DNA of 64,000 nucleotides from Bacteroidota bacterium (GTDB taxonomy: Bacteria > Bacteroidota > Bacteroidia > 2-12-FULL-35-15). Where the stretch lies: assembly GCA_029237775.1 (NCBI GenBank), contig JAQZBR010000004.1, positions 124,001 to 188,000 on the forward strand, in the 5' to 3' direction. Made by a program: the position numbers and the translations under genes. Below the pieces are notes generated by a model. It ran no database searches, had not been told where the DNA came from, and saw only the letters and a list, made by a program, of their open reading frames with translations. This document shows, one piece after another, positions 55,964 to 64,000 of the stretch (its first letter is position 1; each line of letters starts with the position of its first letter).

Positions 55964-57061
55964 CTACTTTTTCATGATCAGTGTTCTTGTTGGATAGGCG
56001 AAAGAAGCTTCATTAGCCTCTACAATTTCCATGATGATATAATTTATCTCCTCACGTACTTTAATATAAACATCATACTCAAGGGTATCCACAAAATATA
56101 GCACCGTGATGTTCATGGAGCTTGCATCGAATTCAAAAAGAGTTACGCGGGTTTCATTGGGCAATACATGCGGATGATTTTCAATTGCAGTCTGAAGTTG
56201 TGAAACAATTTTTTTCAGTTGAGATGCTTTTGTATCGTAGGTTAAACCAATTTTAAAATTGGCTCTGCGCTGAATGCGGAGTGATAGATTATCCAATTCG
56301 GTATCCACCAGTTTTTTATTTGGAACTGTAACATAGCTTTTTTCGGGGGTTCTTAGTCTTGTGCTGCGAAATCCTATTTTCTCCACTGTGCCTTCAATTC
56401 CGTTGATCCTTATCAGATCGCCAATCACAAAAGGTTTATCGAGAAAGATTGTGAACGAACCCAGAAGATTCTCCAACGACTCTTTTGCTGCAAGCGCAAT
56501 GGCAAGCCCTCCGATACCTAAACCCGCTATAAGAGATGCGATATTCAGCTTAAAAACAGCCCCAAGCATAAAGAAGATTGAAAAAATAACCAGGATCACT
56601 TTTATGGATTCTTTAACAAAAGGGACCAGTTGATCGTCTGATTTTGATTCGGTCATTGAAGCCCTGTGCATTAACACCAACCCGAGAAAATCTGTCAATC
56701 GTAATAAGATCCAGGTGAGTGCACCAACAATTGCGATCTGATATGATCTGTATATCACCAACCGGATCCCGAATTTTTCGCTCGAAGCAATATTCCATTC
56801 GACAGGAAAATCAAGGTGCTGGATTGCAAAATAAAATGTAACGAGTAAAATAAAAATATTCAAAGGCTTTTTAAGAAGCACTAAGAGTTGATCATAACCG
56901 ACACCAGTAGAATAATTCTTAAGAAAACGAAAGATGAAGAATGTGAGGAGCTTTGAAAGCAGCCGCAAAAAAATAATTCCAATCAGTATGATCCCTGCGA
57001 ACCAGCAGTAATTTTCTATTGTGTTTCCGAGAAATGTATGCTGCATAGTTTGATATAACAT
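55964..57061 (-). CDS. MscS-family mechanosensitive ion channel
   Basis: Tension-gated channel that releases solutes on hypo-osmotic shock. The 365-residue protein has four or five membrane segments, the pore-lining helix with GIGGLAIALAAKESLENLLGSFTIFLDKPF (read in two parts), and the beta-domain start VIGDLIRINGIEGTVEKIGFRSTRLRT, then a C-terminal alpha/beta domain. ATG 57061 is used; ATG 57046 is the alternative. A TACCTTTG -7-like motif lies at 57111-57104 on the minus strand, without a -33. The neighbours do not indicate a special role. Confidence 0.92.
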   Translation of the reverse strand: MLYQTMQHTFLGNTIENYCWFAGIILIGIIFLRLLSKLLTFFIFRFLKNYSTGVGYDQLLVLLKKPLNIFILLVTFYFAIQHLDFPVEWNIASSEKFGIRLVIYRSYQIAIVGALTWILLRLTDFLGLVLMHRASMTESKSDDQLVPFVKESIKVILVIFSIFFMLGAVFKLNIASLIAGLGIGGLAIALAAKESLENLLGSFTIFLDKPFVIGDLIRINGIEGTVEKIGFRSTRLRTPEKSYVTVPNKKLVDTELDNLSLRIQRRANFKIGLTYDTKASQLKKIVSQLQTAIENHPHVLPNETRVTLFEFDASSMNITVLYFVDTLEYDVYIKVREEINYIIMEIVEANEASFAYPTRTLIMKK

Positions 57062-57241
57062 TTTCTGCCGATTAGTAAATATTTATAGTAAAAATAAGGC
57101 ACGCAAAGGTAACTATACCTTAAAGATTTTTTGAATTATTTTTTTGTTTCAAAAATATTTTTTTACGAGATTTGTATAAGAGTAAGGTCATTGAGAAATT
57201 TTAAAAACAAAACCATTTTTTAAAACGAATTTTCATTACAA

Positions 57242-57481
57242 ATGAAAAAAGCAAGCACACCAAAAAAGAGTCCTGCTAAGAAGGCCGACAAGTCCAAGGA
57301 TTCAGGGGAATTACGGAAGCCGACTAAATTAAAGCCTTTAAAAGAGAAGGAGAAAAAAAACTGGAAAAATAATTTAGAAGGTGAGGAAGATGAGGATTTT
57401 AATTTGGAGGAAGATGATCTGAAACTGGATGAAGGTTTTGATGACGATGACGATGAATTCTTTGATGATGAGAATTTCTAA
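57242..57481 (+). CDS. Charge-polarised small protein
   Basis: A 79-residue protein. The first 45 residues are Lys/Pro/Ser-rich (KKASTPKKSPAKKADKSKDS) and basic, and the last 35 are almost wholly Asp/Glu (DDLKLDEGFDDDDDEFFDDENF). There is no hydrophobic core, so it is probably disordered. The basic N-terminus resembles histone-H1-like nucleic-acid-binding tails; the acidic end may mask it or bind basic partners. It stands alone and ends in a good terminator, which supports it being a real gene. Confidence 0.75.
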   Translation: MKKASTPKKSPAKKADKSKDSGELRKPTKLKPLKEKEKKNWKNNLEGEEDEDFNLEEDDLKLDEGFDDDDDEFFDDENF

Positions 57482-57493
57482 ACAATAATAAAA

Positions 57494-57530
57494 AAGAACC
57501 GCGCTTCAAAAGAAGGGCGGTTCTTTTTTT
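57494..57530. terminator. Bidirectional terminator
   Basis: AAGAACCGCGCTTC (57494-57507) pairs with GAAGGGCGGTTCTT (57512-57525) with one mismatch and an AAAA loop, followed on plus by a T run; on the minus strand a T-rich tract also follows. It lies between the convergent small gene and anmK. Confidence 0.85.
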
Positions 57531-57540
57531 ATTTCATTTT

Positions 57541-58620
57541 CTAAGAGAAATAGACCGCCCCGCCACAGTTATTTTCTCTTGCGCCAGTAACACTTCTAAG
57601 ACAATTCACTTCGTTACGCATCCTCAGAACACCCAGAAAACCAAAGATCAAGGCCTCCTTGAATTCGATCACTTTGGGATCAGGAATAATAACATCCATT
57701 GTAATCGCGGCTTTTATTCTTTCTATAAGAAATTCATTATAAGCGCCTCCACCCGTGATAAGAACTTTTCCTTTTGGCAGATTTTCGAGGGCACGTGCAA
57801 GCTGTACGGCAACATGTTCACACAAGGTTGCTAAAACATCATTGTCCTCCACTTCATACTCATTTAATAACGGATCTAAATTTTCAATGACCCATTCTTT
57901 CCCCAACGATTTAGGTGTCCCTGCAGCCTGTCTGAAATAAGGCAATCCGTTCAACTCATTCAGAAGGTATTTACTGACCATTCCTGATCGTGCAATACTT
58001 CCTTTATCATCATATGCTTTTCCGAATTTTTCCGCAACCCTGTTCATTACAATATTCACCGGACAAACATCATAAGCCAGCCTTCTTCCTTTATTTTCAT
58101 ACGAGATGTTTGCAAAGCCCCCCAGGTTGATGCAGTAATCGTATTCAGAGAACAACAGCCTGTCACCTATCGGTACAAGTGGAGCACCTTGTCCTCCAAG
58201 TGCAACATCCAGAGTTCTGAAATCGCAGACCACAGGCATCTGACAAGCTGCCGCAATTGAACTGCCTGCACCTACCTGAACAGTGAGCCTGTTGAGAGGC
58301 TGATGAAAAATTGTATGTCCGTGTGAAGAAACGAAATCCGCATTAATACGGTGTTTCACAATAAAATCGGAAACCGCCCTGCCGATGTACAACCCGTATT
58401 CAGCATTGGTTTGTTGGAATTCCAGACCTGAAGCAGTTTCCAGCGCCAATAAACGTTCCTTCCATTCTGTGGAGTACGCCTTGGTTTCACCCTGAAGTAT
58501 CTCAAACGACCACTTGTTATTATCAACAGTGAATCGACAAAATGCCATATCAAGCCCATCAAGGGAAGTGCCTGACATAAGGCCGATTACATGGTAGGTT
58601 TGAGGGCTTAAAATTGTCAT
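57541..58620 (-). CDS. anmK: Anhydro-N-acetylmuramic acid kinase AnmK
   Basis: Phosphorylates 1,6-anhydro-MurNAc from recycled wall and cleaves the anhydro ring, giving MurNAc-6-P. The 359-residue protein starts MTILSPQTYHVIGLMSGTSLDGLD, the ATP-grasp of the hexokinase-like fold, and continues with DFVSSHGHTIFHQP, VVCDFRTLDVALGGQGAPLVPIGD (read in parts), INLGGFANIS, YDVCPVNIVMN and VLITGGGAYNEFLIERI. ATG 58620 is preferred to the TTG at 58626. Recycling fits the wall-synthesis genes elsewhere in the window. Confidence 0.95.
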   Translation of the reverse strand: MTILSPQTYHVIGLMSGTSLDGLDMAFCRFTVDNNKWSFEILQGETKAYSTEWKERLLALETASGLEFQQTNAEYGLYIGRAVSDFIVKHRINADFVSSHGHTIFHQPLNRLTVQVGAGSSIAAACQMPVVCDFRTLDVALGGQGAPLVPIGDRLLFSEYDYCINLGGFANISYENKGRRLAYDVCPVNIVMNRVAEKFGKAYDDKGSIARSGMVSKYLLNELNGLPYFRQAAGTPKSLGKEWVIENLDPLLNEYEVEDNDVLATLCEHVAVQLARALENLPKGKVLITGGGAYNEFLIERIKAAITMDVIIPDPKVIEFKEALIFGFLGVLRMRNEVNCLRSVTGARENNCGGAVYFS

Positions 58621-58736
58621 AAACAATTAGCGAATTTTGAATATAAAATTTACATTTGTCATCCGCGTCCGAATTGATTCAGCGCACAGAGACGATTTCA
58701 AAAATAAAGTAATTATTTAATATAAAATTATCAAAC

Positions 58737-59876
58737 ATGTTTTTTGATTTGACAGAAGAGCACTTAATGATCCAGAAAGCAGCTCGTGATTTTGCAAATG
58801 ATGTATTAAAGCCGGGAGTAATCGAGCGTGACGAGCACCAGAAATTTCCTGCAGAAGAAATTAAGCAAATGGGTGAGCTTGGATTTATGGGAATGATGGT
58901 GGATCCGAAATATGGCGGAGGCGGAATGGATTGTATCTCTTATGTTTTAGCAATGGAAGAGATTTCCAAAGTGGATGCATCATGTTCTGTGGTAATGAGT
59001 GTTAACAATTCACTTGTTTGCTGGGGACTTGAAAAATTCGGTACTGAAGAACAGAAACAAAAGTATTTAGTCCCTCTTGCAAAAGGCGAAATCATTGGTG
59101 CATTTTGCTTGTCAGAACCGGAAGCGGGCTCAGATGCAACTTCTCAAAGAACAACTGCAATAGATAAAGGGGATCATTATCTTCTTAATGGAACAAAGAA
59201 CTGGATCACTAACGGAAGCACTGCTTCAGTTTATCTTGTGATCGCTCAAACAGATGTTGCAAAAGGTCATAAAGGGATCAATGCTGTGATCGTTGAAAAA
59301 GGAATGGATGGATTTGTTGTCGGGCCGAAAGAAAATAAATTAGGGATCCGTGGCTCTGACACACACTCATTAATGTTCACTGATGTAAAAGTTCCAAAAG
59401 CAAACCGCATCGGTGAAGATGGTTTTGGATTTAAATTCGCAATGCAGGTATTATCCGGAGGGAGAATCGGAATTGCTTCTCAGGCATTAGGAATTGCTTC
59501 AGGAGCTTATGAATTAGCTCTTGCTTATTCAAAAGAGCGTAAAGCATTTGGAAAGCCTATCAACCAGCACCAGGCAATTCAGTTCAAACTTGCTGATATG
59601 GCAACTCAGATCGAAGCTGCACGTTTATTATGCCTAAAAGCTGCATGGATGAAAGATCAGCATGTGAATTTCGACAGAGCAAGCGCGATGGCAAAAGTGT
59701 TTGCTTCAAAGGTCGCTATGGACACTACTATTGAAGCTGTGCAGGTTCATGGAGGCTACGGTTTCGTAAAAGAATACCATGTTGAGCGATTAATGCGCGA
59801 TGCAAAGATCACACAGATCTACGAAGGAACAACTGAAGTGCAGAAGATCGTTATTTCAAGATCATTGTTAGCATAA
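58737..59876 (+). CDS. Acyl-CoA dehydrogenase
   Basis: FAD-dependent enzyme that introduces the alpha-beta double bond of acyl-CoA. The 379-residue protein has the N-terminal helical domain (FANDVLKPGVIERDE), the beta-domain motif FCLSEPEAGSDATSQRTTA, YLLNGTKNWITNGSTASVYL and the C-terminal domain with GIASGAYELALAYSKERKAFGKPI and the catalytic-region motif HGGYGFVKEYHVERLMRDAKITQIYEGT. The catalytic Glu is in QIYEGT. Its length fits the short/branched-chain class; the exact substrate is not readable. A -7-like TACATTTG is at 58651-58658. Confidence 0.95.
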   Translation: MFFDLTEEHLMIQKAARDFANDVLKPGVIERDEHQKFPAEEIKQMGELGFMGMMVDPKYGGGGMDCISYVLAMEEISKVDASCSVVMSVNNSLVCWGLEKFGTEEQKQKYLVPLAKGEIIGAFCLSEPEAGSDATSQRTTAIDKGDHYLLNGTKNWITNGSTASVYLVIAQTDVAKGHKGINAVIVEKGMDGFVVGPKENKLGIRGSDTHSLMFTDVKVPKANRIGEDGFGFKFAMQVLSGGRIGIASQALGIASGAYELALAYSKERKAFGKPINQHQAIQFKLADMATQIEAARLLCLKAAWMKDQHVNFDRASAMAKVFASKVAMDTTIEAVQVHGGYGFVKEYHVERLMRDAKITQIYEGTTEVQKIVISRSLLA

Positions 59877-59896
59877 CACCACACTGAAGTGGGGAG

Positions 59897-61207
59897 TTAT
59901 AAAACTTCCACCACTTTCTCAAGTTTTATTCCGCGCGATCCTTTGATAAGGATCGCGCTGTTTTTTACAGGATGTTCTTTCAAATAATTTAACGCATCAT
60001 CGCTGGAAGCAAATGTTTTTGCATTAATACTTTTTCCCGCTTCAATAAATAGAGGCCCTACCAATAATGCATTTTCAATCTTTTTTTGTTGCAGGAGCTG
60101 AACAATAGCCTCATGCTCTTTTGCACCCTCCTGTCCTAATTCAAGCATATCCCCAAGGATGACCATTTTGTTGGTGTGCTGAAGGGAAGCAAAGTTTTCC
60201 AACGCAAGGCTCATACTCGAAGGGTTAGCATTATAATAATCGAGGATCAGTGTATTTGTCTCTGTTTTTTGAAGTTGCGATCTGTTGTTGGAAGGCACAT
60301 ATTCGCTTAGCGCTTTATTTATAAGTGCATCTTCCACCTTGAAATAATTTCCCACACAGGCAGCGCATAACAGGTTGTAATAATTGTAAACTCCAACAAG
60401 CTTCGTGTTCACCATCTCGCTCTTCTTTACATTCGCTGCGTTATACCGGGTGGCCCATTGAAAAGAAATAAATTCTTTTTGTTCGGAAGTGCTCATGCTG
60501 CCGACAATATCATAAAGCTTTTTTGTACCGTACGTAACCTTGTCGGTCAAGCCGGCAAGCTCTATCAGCACATCGTCATCCGCATGGACAAATAATCTTC
60601 CTTTATGTTCCTGAATATATCTGTACAGCTCGCTCTTCCCTTTCTTCACTCCTTCTATTCCACCAAATCCTTCCAGGTGAGCCTTTCCAATGTTTGTGAT
60701 GATTCCAAAATCAGGTTCAGCAATTTTACTTAACATTTCAATCTCACCTTGATGATTCGCACCCATTTCAACGATCGCCATTTCATGTTCAGGTGTAATT
60801 GACAGAAGCGTTAACGGCACGCCTATATGATTATTCAGATTCCCTTTAGTTGCAAGCACCTTGTATTTTTGACTCAAGACTGCATTTATAAGCTCTTTGG
60901 AAGTTGTTTTCCCGTTTGAGCCTGTTATCCCAATCACCGGAATTTTCATTTGTTTACGATGGTGGTTTGCAAGTTCCTGCAAAGTGGAGAGTACATCCTT
61001 TACAAGAACGCAGCGTTCATCCTTTGCATATTCCGCTTCATCTCCTACCACCATAGAACAACCATTTTCCAACGCCTGCATAGCGAAGCGATTACCGTTG
61101 AAGTTTTCTCCCTTCAAAGCAAAGAAAATAGAATCCTTTTTTATTTCGCGGGTGTCGGTGCAGACAGCAGGATGTTTCACAAACTGCGCATATATCTTTT
61201 CAATCAT
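59897..61207 (-). CDS. murF: UDP-N-acetylmuramoyl-tripeptide--D-alanyl-D-alanine ligase MurF
   Basis: Last cytoplasmic Mur ligase, adding D-Ala-D-Ala to give the pentapeptide. The 436-residue protein has VCTDTREIKKDSIFFALKG, P-loop GITGSNGKTTSKELI (about residues 92-106), the central VEMGANHQGEIEML and TNIGKAHLEGFGG, and C-terminal ILDYYNANPSSMSLAL. Unlike the other mur genes it is outside the dcw cluster, 33 kb away, beside nadE (1-bp gap). Full length and intact. Confidence 0.96.
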   Translation of the reverse strand: MIEKIYAQFVKHPAVCTDTREIKKDSIFFALKGENFNGNRFAMQALENGCSMVVGDEAEYAKDERCVLVKDVLSTLQELANHHRKQMKIPVIGITGSNGKTTSKELINAVLSQKYKVLATKGNLNNHIGVPLTLLSITPEHEMAIVEMGANHQGEIEMLSKIAEPDFGIITNIGKAHLEGFGGIEGVKKGKSELYRYIQEHKGRLFVHADDDVLIELAGLTDKVTYGTKKLYDIVGSMSTSEQKEFISFQWATRYNAANVKKSEMVNTKLVGVYNYYNLLCAACVGNYFKVEDALINKALSEYVPSNNRSQLQKTETNTLILDYYNANPSSMSLALENFASLQHTNKMVILGDMLELGQEGAKEHEAIVQLLQQKKIENALLVGPLFIEAGKSINAKTFASSDDALNYLKEHPVKNSAILIKGSRGIKLEKVVEVL

Positions 61208-61208
61208 T

Positions 61209-61997
61209 TTATTTATTGTCTTTTAGTTCATCGGGGATAACGCAAACAGGAATCGGATTCATCTTATGCTGGTTTGCTTTATTCATGCGGGTATAAATAT
61301 CAAGTACGATCTTCTGTCTGTCATTCAGCAAACTGAAATCATGCGGATTGGCGATAAATTTCATAGCCCATTCCAGCTCATCATAACTTGCGCCTATCTG
61401 ATCCTCATCGCTCCGTGAATCGTGAAACAGGCCATCCGTTGGTTTTGCTTTTTGAATTGATTGAGGCACTTCGAGCTCCTGAGCAAGTTTATAAACATCC
61501 GATTTCATAAGATCAGCGATCGGACTAAGATCCACGCCACCATCCCCGTACTTCGTGAAGAATCCGATCCCGAAATCTTCCACTTTATTGCCTGTTCCGG
61601 CCACAAGCATTTTGTGGTGACCGGCAAATGCATATAACGTCATCATTCTTAAACGTGAGCGTGAGTTCGCCATAGTCAGCCAATCCTGCACATCTGTTGG
61701 CAGCGCTTCACCAAAGGATTGGAAAGTTTTAGTCAATTCGACTTCGTGAGATGTAACTTTTGGAAATTTTTTTTTGAGCCAGTCAATGTGCTCATGTCCT
61801 CGATCATATTCTGCCTTGTGCTGGTGTATAGGCATATTTAGGCAGATCAGCTCTTTTCCGGTCATCGCGCATAGTGTGGATGTAACGGCTGAATCTATTC
61901 CACCGGAAATTCCGATGACAAACCCCTTTGTGTTGCTTTGCTCGCTGTAATGTTTCAACCATGCGACTATATGTTCAATTACTTCTTTATTTTTCAT
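61209..61997 (-). CDS. nadE: NH3-dependent NAD+ synthetase
   Basis: Amidates deamido-NAD to NAD+, the last step of NAD synthesis. The 262-residue protein has the PP-loop FVIGISGGIDSAVTSTL (residues 26-42), GTGNKVEDFGIGFFTKYGDGGVDLSPIADLMKSDVYKLA (read in parts), and PTDGLFHDSRSDEDQIGASYDELEWA. It lacks the N-terminal glutaminase domain, so free ammonia is the nitrogen source. A near-consensus promoter at 62044-62017 drives it, with murF directly downstream. Confidence 0.95.
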   Translation of the reverse strand: MKNKEVIEHIVAWLKHYSEQSNTKGFVIGISGGIDSAVTSTLCAMTGKELICLNMPIHQHKAEYDRGHEHIDWLKKKFPKVTSHEVELTKTFQSFGEALPTDVQDWLTMANSRSRLRMMTLYAFAGHHKMLVAGTGNKVEDFGIGFFTKYGDGGVDLSPIADLMKSDVYKLAQELEVPQSIQKAKPTDGLFHDSRSDEDQIGASYDELEWAMKFIANPHDFSLLNDRQKIVLDIYTRMNKANQHKMNPIPVCVIPDELKDNK

Positions 61998-62016
61998 CTG
62001 CTGTAATTTGCTTTAC

Positions 62017-62044
62017 CAAAAATAAAAATCCCGGCTTCAGCAAA
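62017..62044 (-). promoter_or_regulatory. nadE promoter overlapping a terminator loop
   Basis: On the minus strand TTTG (62044-62041), 16 bp, then TATTTTTG (62024-62017). The -33 TTTG lies in the loop of the terminator of the upstream barrel gene and the -7 element follows its T run. Leader to the nadE ATG (61997) is about 13-15 nt. Confidence 0.65.
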
Positions 62045-62058
62045 GTGAAACCGGGATT
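62024..62058 (-). terminator. Terminator after the barrel protein gene
   Basis: On the minus strand AATCCCGGTTTC (62058-62047) pairs with GAAGCCGGGATT (62038-62027) with one G-T pair, followed by TTTATTTTT. Confidence 0.85.
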
Positions 62059-62079
62059 AATTTTACTAACCATTGAGTG

Positions 62080-62946
62080 TTAGAATAGAACACCCACAGT
62101 TAAGCCAATACTGTTTGCTTTCAGGCTTTGCTTTAATTTTGCACCGTATCCAGGTCCGCCCTGAGTAAATTTAGTCAGGTATTCAGATTCGCCTTTTACT
62201 GCATTTGTGAACCCCAGAAGGTAGTTTGCACCAATCACAAGCGATGTACTTCCCGACAAATTCCACTCAACCCCTAAACCCATATTCAAAGCCTCATTGA
62301 ATAGATTAACATCTTTTTTTATGTCTGCTTTTGTGATTGTTTCAGGAGTACCCCAGCCATTCACCGAAGTAGCTGCCGGCTTTTGAACTTCGTCAGTAGC
62401 TTTTGCAGCAACTCTGAATGAAGAATTGATCCCGAACATACCAAAGTATGTTAACGCACCGATTTCTTTAGTGCGCAGTTTAAGTGTCAAAGGAAGAGTA
62501 ACATAGGTAACACTATATTTTCTCTCATTTACCAGACAAGGTGTATAACGGTTATATCCTGCGAGTGATGCTGTGTCTGTATAAGCATCGTAAGCCGGTT
62601 GAAACTCTGCGATCTCTTCATTTTCCTTATCATAGAAATAAGCTACATAGCTTGAAGAAGGATTTCCGGAAAGATCATTCTTATATTTTACTTTACCTCC
62701 ACTGGTATTGATCATAAGCCCTGTAGCAAACACAGCTACGTTTGTGAGCCTGAACTCTATTGCAAGTCCACCGCCAAACTTAATGGAAGCTCCATTCTTT
62801 TCAGTGATCTTCTCACCTGATTTATACCAGTTTACGGAAGGTGAAACCATTAATCCAAATCTAACATTTTTTGAAAGTGCGTCATCCTGTGCAAAAGCAG
62901 ATGAAGCGGCAATTACCATAGCTGTTAATGTAAGTATCTTCTTCAT
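62080..62946 (-). CDS. Outer-membrane beta-barrel protein (PorT-like fold)
   Basis: A 288-residue protein from ATG 62946 with a signal peptide (MKKILTLTAMVIAASSAFAQ). The mature strands alternate in hydrophobicity (VRFGLMVSPSVNWY; GGGLAIEFRLTNVAVFATGL; TYVTLPLTLKLR; IGALTYFGMFGINSSF; GLGVEWNLSGSTSLVIGANYLLG) and end in SIGLTVGVLF, a barrel-type C-terminus. This is the common Bacteroidota OMP_b-brl/PorT-like pattern. An earlier ATG at 62994 adds residues unlike a signal peptide. Function unknown. Confidence 0.85.
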   Translation of the reverse strand: MKKILTLTAMVIAASSAFAQDDALSKNVRFGLMVSPSVNWYKSGEKITEKNGASIKFGGGLAIEFRLTNVAVFATGLMINTSGGKVKYKNDLSGNPSSSYVAYFYDKENEEIAEFQPAYDAYTDTASLAGYNRYTPCLVNERKYSVTYVTLPLTLKLRTKEIGALTYFGMFGINSSFRVAAKATDEVQKPAATSVNGWGTPETITKADIKKDVNLFNEALNMGLGVEWNLSGSTSLVIGANYLLGFTNAVKGESEYLTKFTQGGPGYGAKLKQSLKANSIGLTVGVLF

Positions 62947-63023
62947 TTTTTTTATATATTTTTGTGGTTCAACAATTATATAATCACTCCTCAATTGTTT
63001 ACAATATTAAGTAATTATTTGAT

Positions 63024-64000
63024 ATGAAAAACTTTAATTTCTGCGTGTTAATAGGGATAATCACAGGATTTTTATCCTCATGCGGAAGCAATCCTTTGGA
63101 CGTGGATGTGAGTGAAGTGGATATCCCGAAGGTTTCCATTAAAAGGCTTGAGAAAGATCTTTTCACGATGGACACATCAAAAATTTCGGTTGTTACAGAC
63201 GATCTCCAATCAAAATACGGTAGTTTCTATCCTGTTTTTTTCAGCAGGATCATCAACAATGGTGAAGTTCGCGATTCAGGTTATGCGGTGAGGCTGAAAC
63301 AATTCATTTATGACCGCGACATGCGCGAAACATTTGAAAGTGTTATGAAAGCATATCCCAATACAGACACACTGGAAAATGATCTGACGGACATGTTCCG
63401 TCATTTTAAATATTATTTTCCGGAGAAAAAGGCACCTGTTATTTCCACAATGATCTCAGGCTACAACCAATGGGTGGTACCTGTGGATACCACCATCGGT
63501 ATTGGGCTGGAGATGTATCTTGGCAGCAAAAATAAATTTTATCAGATGCTTGCATTACCACGTTACAAAACCATGTTCATGAATAAAGAGAACATTGTAC
63601 CGGATGTGACCAGGGAATTTTTAATCAGCCAATTCCCTTATAACATGGACAAGAGCGATTTCCTGAGCGAGATCGTTTATGTTGGAAAGATCATGTATCT
63701 GATGGATGCAATGCTACCCAATGTTGAGGACACTATCAAGATCCATTATTCAGATTCACAAATGCAATATTGTAAACAGAATGAATTTAACATCTGGAGC
63801 TATTTTGCCGCACAAAAATTACTTTACACCACCGATCAGGCCGAGATAATGAAATTTACTGCTGACGGGCCTTTCACCTCAGCACTAAGTAAAGAGTCGG
63901 CTCCGAGGATCGGCTACTGGACAGGCTGGCAGATCATCAGACAATACATGAAGAATAATCCGGATATGACTGTGCAACAGCTCATAAACGAAACAGACGC
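63024..64000 (+). CDS. gldB: Gliding-motility lipoprotein GldB, 3' end cut by window edge
   Basis: Lipoprotein needed for gliding motility and T9SS function in Flavobacterium. Starting at ATG 63024, it stays open to the window edge (325 codons). The N-terminus has a hydrophobic stretch and lipobox FLSSC (Cys20), then the family pattern VDIPKVSIKRLEKDLFTMD, SKYGSFYPVFFSRIIN and DMFRHFKYYFPEKKAPVI, with SGYNQWVVP and KFYQMLALPRYKTMFM. The stop lies beyond the window; about the expected length is already covered. It supports a T9SS in this organism together with the CHU_C protein. Confidence 0.93.
   Translation, partial: MKNFNFCVLIGIITGFLSSCGSNPLDVDVSEVDIPKVSIKRLEKDLFTMDTSKISVVTDDLQSKYGSFYPVFFSRIINNGEVRDSGYAVRLKQFIYDRDMRETFESVMKAYPNTDTLENDLTDMFRHFKYYFPEKKAPVISTMISGYNQWVVPVDTTIGIGLEMYLGSKNKFYQMLALPRYKTMFMNKENIVPDVTREFLISQFPYNMDKSDFLSEIVYVGKIMYLMDAMLPNVEDTIKIHYSDSQMQYCKQNEFNIWSYFAAQKLLYTTDQAEIMKFTADGPFTSALSKESAPRIGYWTGWQIIRQYMKNNPDMTVQQLINETD

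Noticed and set aside
58635-58658. Acyl-CoA dehydrogenase promoter from TTTTG and TACATTTG
   Set aside because: The spacing is only 11 bp, too short for the consensus.

Overview
The window is a chromosomal stretch of a Bacteroidota bacterium. Evidence: a gliding-motility lipoprotein (GldB) and a surface protein with a T9SS type B (CHU_C-like) C-terminus; Bacteroidota-style promoters (TTTG, 16-23 bp, TAnnTTTG) in place of -35/-10 boxes; almost no Shine-Dalgarno sites; SecA with a long N-terminal insertion; and family-specific gene orders such as sigma54 activator-lptE-secG and tatC-AhpD-like-DUF5686-lptB. MurE carries the DNPR motif of meso-DAP ligases, so the cell wall is probably DAP-type. 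I cannot resolve genus or family. No prophage, IS, CRISPR array or rRNA is seen; there is one tRNA (Val, UAC). Two genes run off the edges: topA (left) and gldB (right).

Layout. 1-10 kb: topA diverges from miaB, followed by a sigma54 activator, lptE, an acidic TPR-like protein, secG, groES-groEL and an outer-membrane-like protein. 10.3-27.1 kb (minus strand): a complete division and cell-wall (dcw) cluster in the order mraZ, rsmH, ftsL-like, ftsI/PBP, murE, mraY, murD, a MurD-C-like gene, ftsW, murG, murC, ftsQ, ftsA, ftsZ, then yqeY. 27.3-38.6 kb: pabB, secA, a polytopic membrane protein, tatC, an AhpD-like protein, a DUF5686 outer-membrane protein and lptB. 38.6-44.2 kb (minus): a lone receiver, a TylF-like methyltransferase, tRNA-Val and a 1346-residue secreted protein. 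44.3-51.5 kb (plus): methyltransferase, LolD-like ATPase, cobalamin adenosyltransferase, DUF2795 protein, tilS, two small conserved proteins and a DsbD-like reductase. 51.5-63 kb: folC, a TolQRA-like ExbB/ExbD/TonB set plus a second TonB, MscS channel, a charge-polarised small protein, anmK, acyl-CoA dehydrogenase, murF, nadE, a beta-barrel protein and the start of gldB.

The main theme is envelope building: lipid II synthesis (murC-G, mraY, murF), its flipping and polymerisation (ftsW, PBP), the divisome (ftsZ, A, Q, L), wall recycling (anmK), LPS export (lptE, lptB), protein export (secA, secG, tatC) and energised outer-membrane transport.

The most unusual element is a 163-residue stand-alone homologue of the MurD C-terminal ligase domain between murD and ftsW. 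It keeps the fold's landmarks but has lost most substrate-contacting residues, and its stop codon overlaps the ftsW start by one base. Other notable signals are a three-repeat MraZ operator with exact 10-bp spacing upstream of mraZ, near-leaderless promoters with TAACTTTG a few bases before ATG, terminators whose hairpins hold the -33 element of the next gene, and several families of short intergenic repeats.
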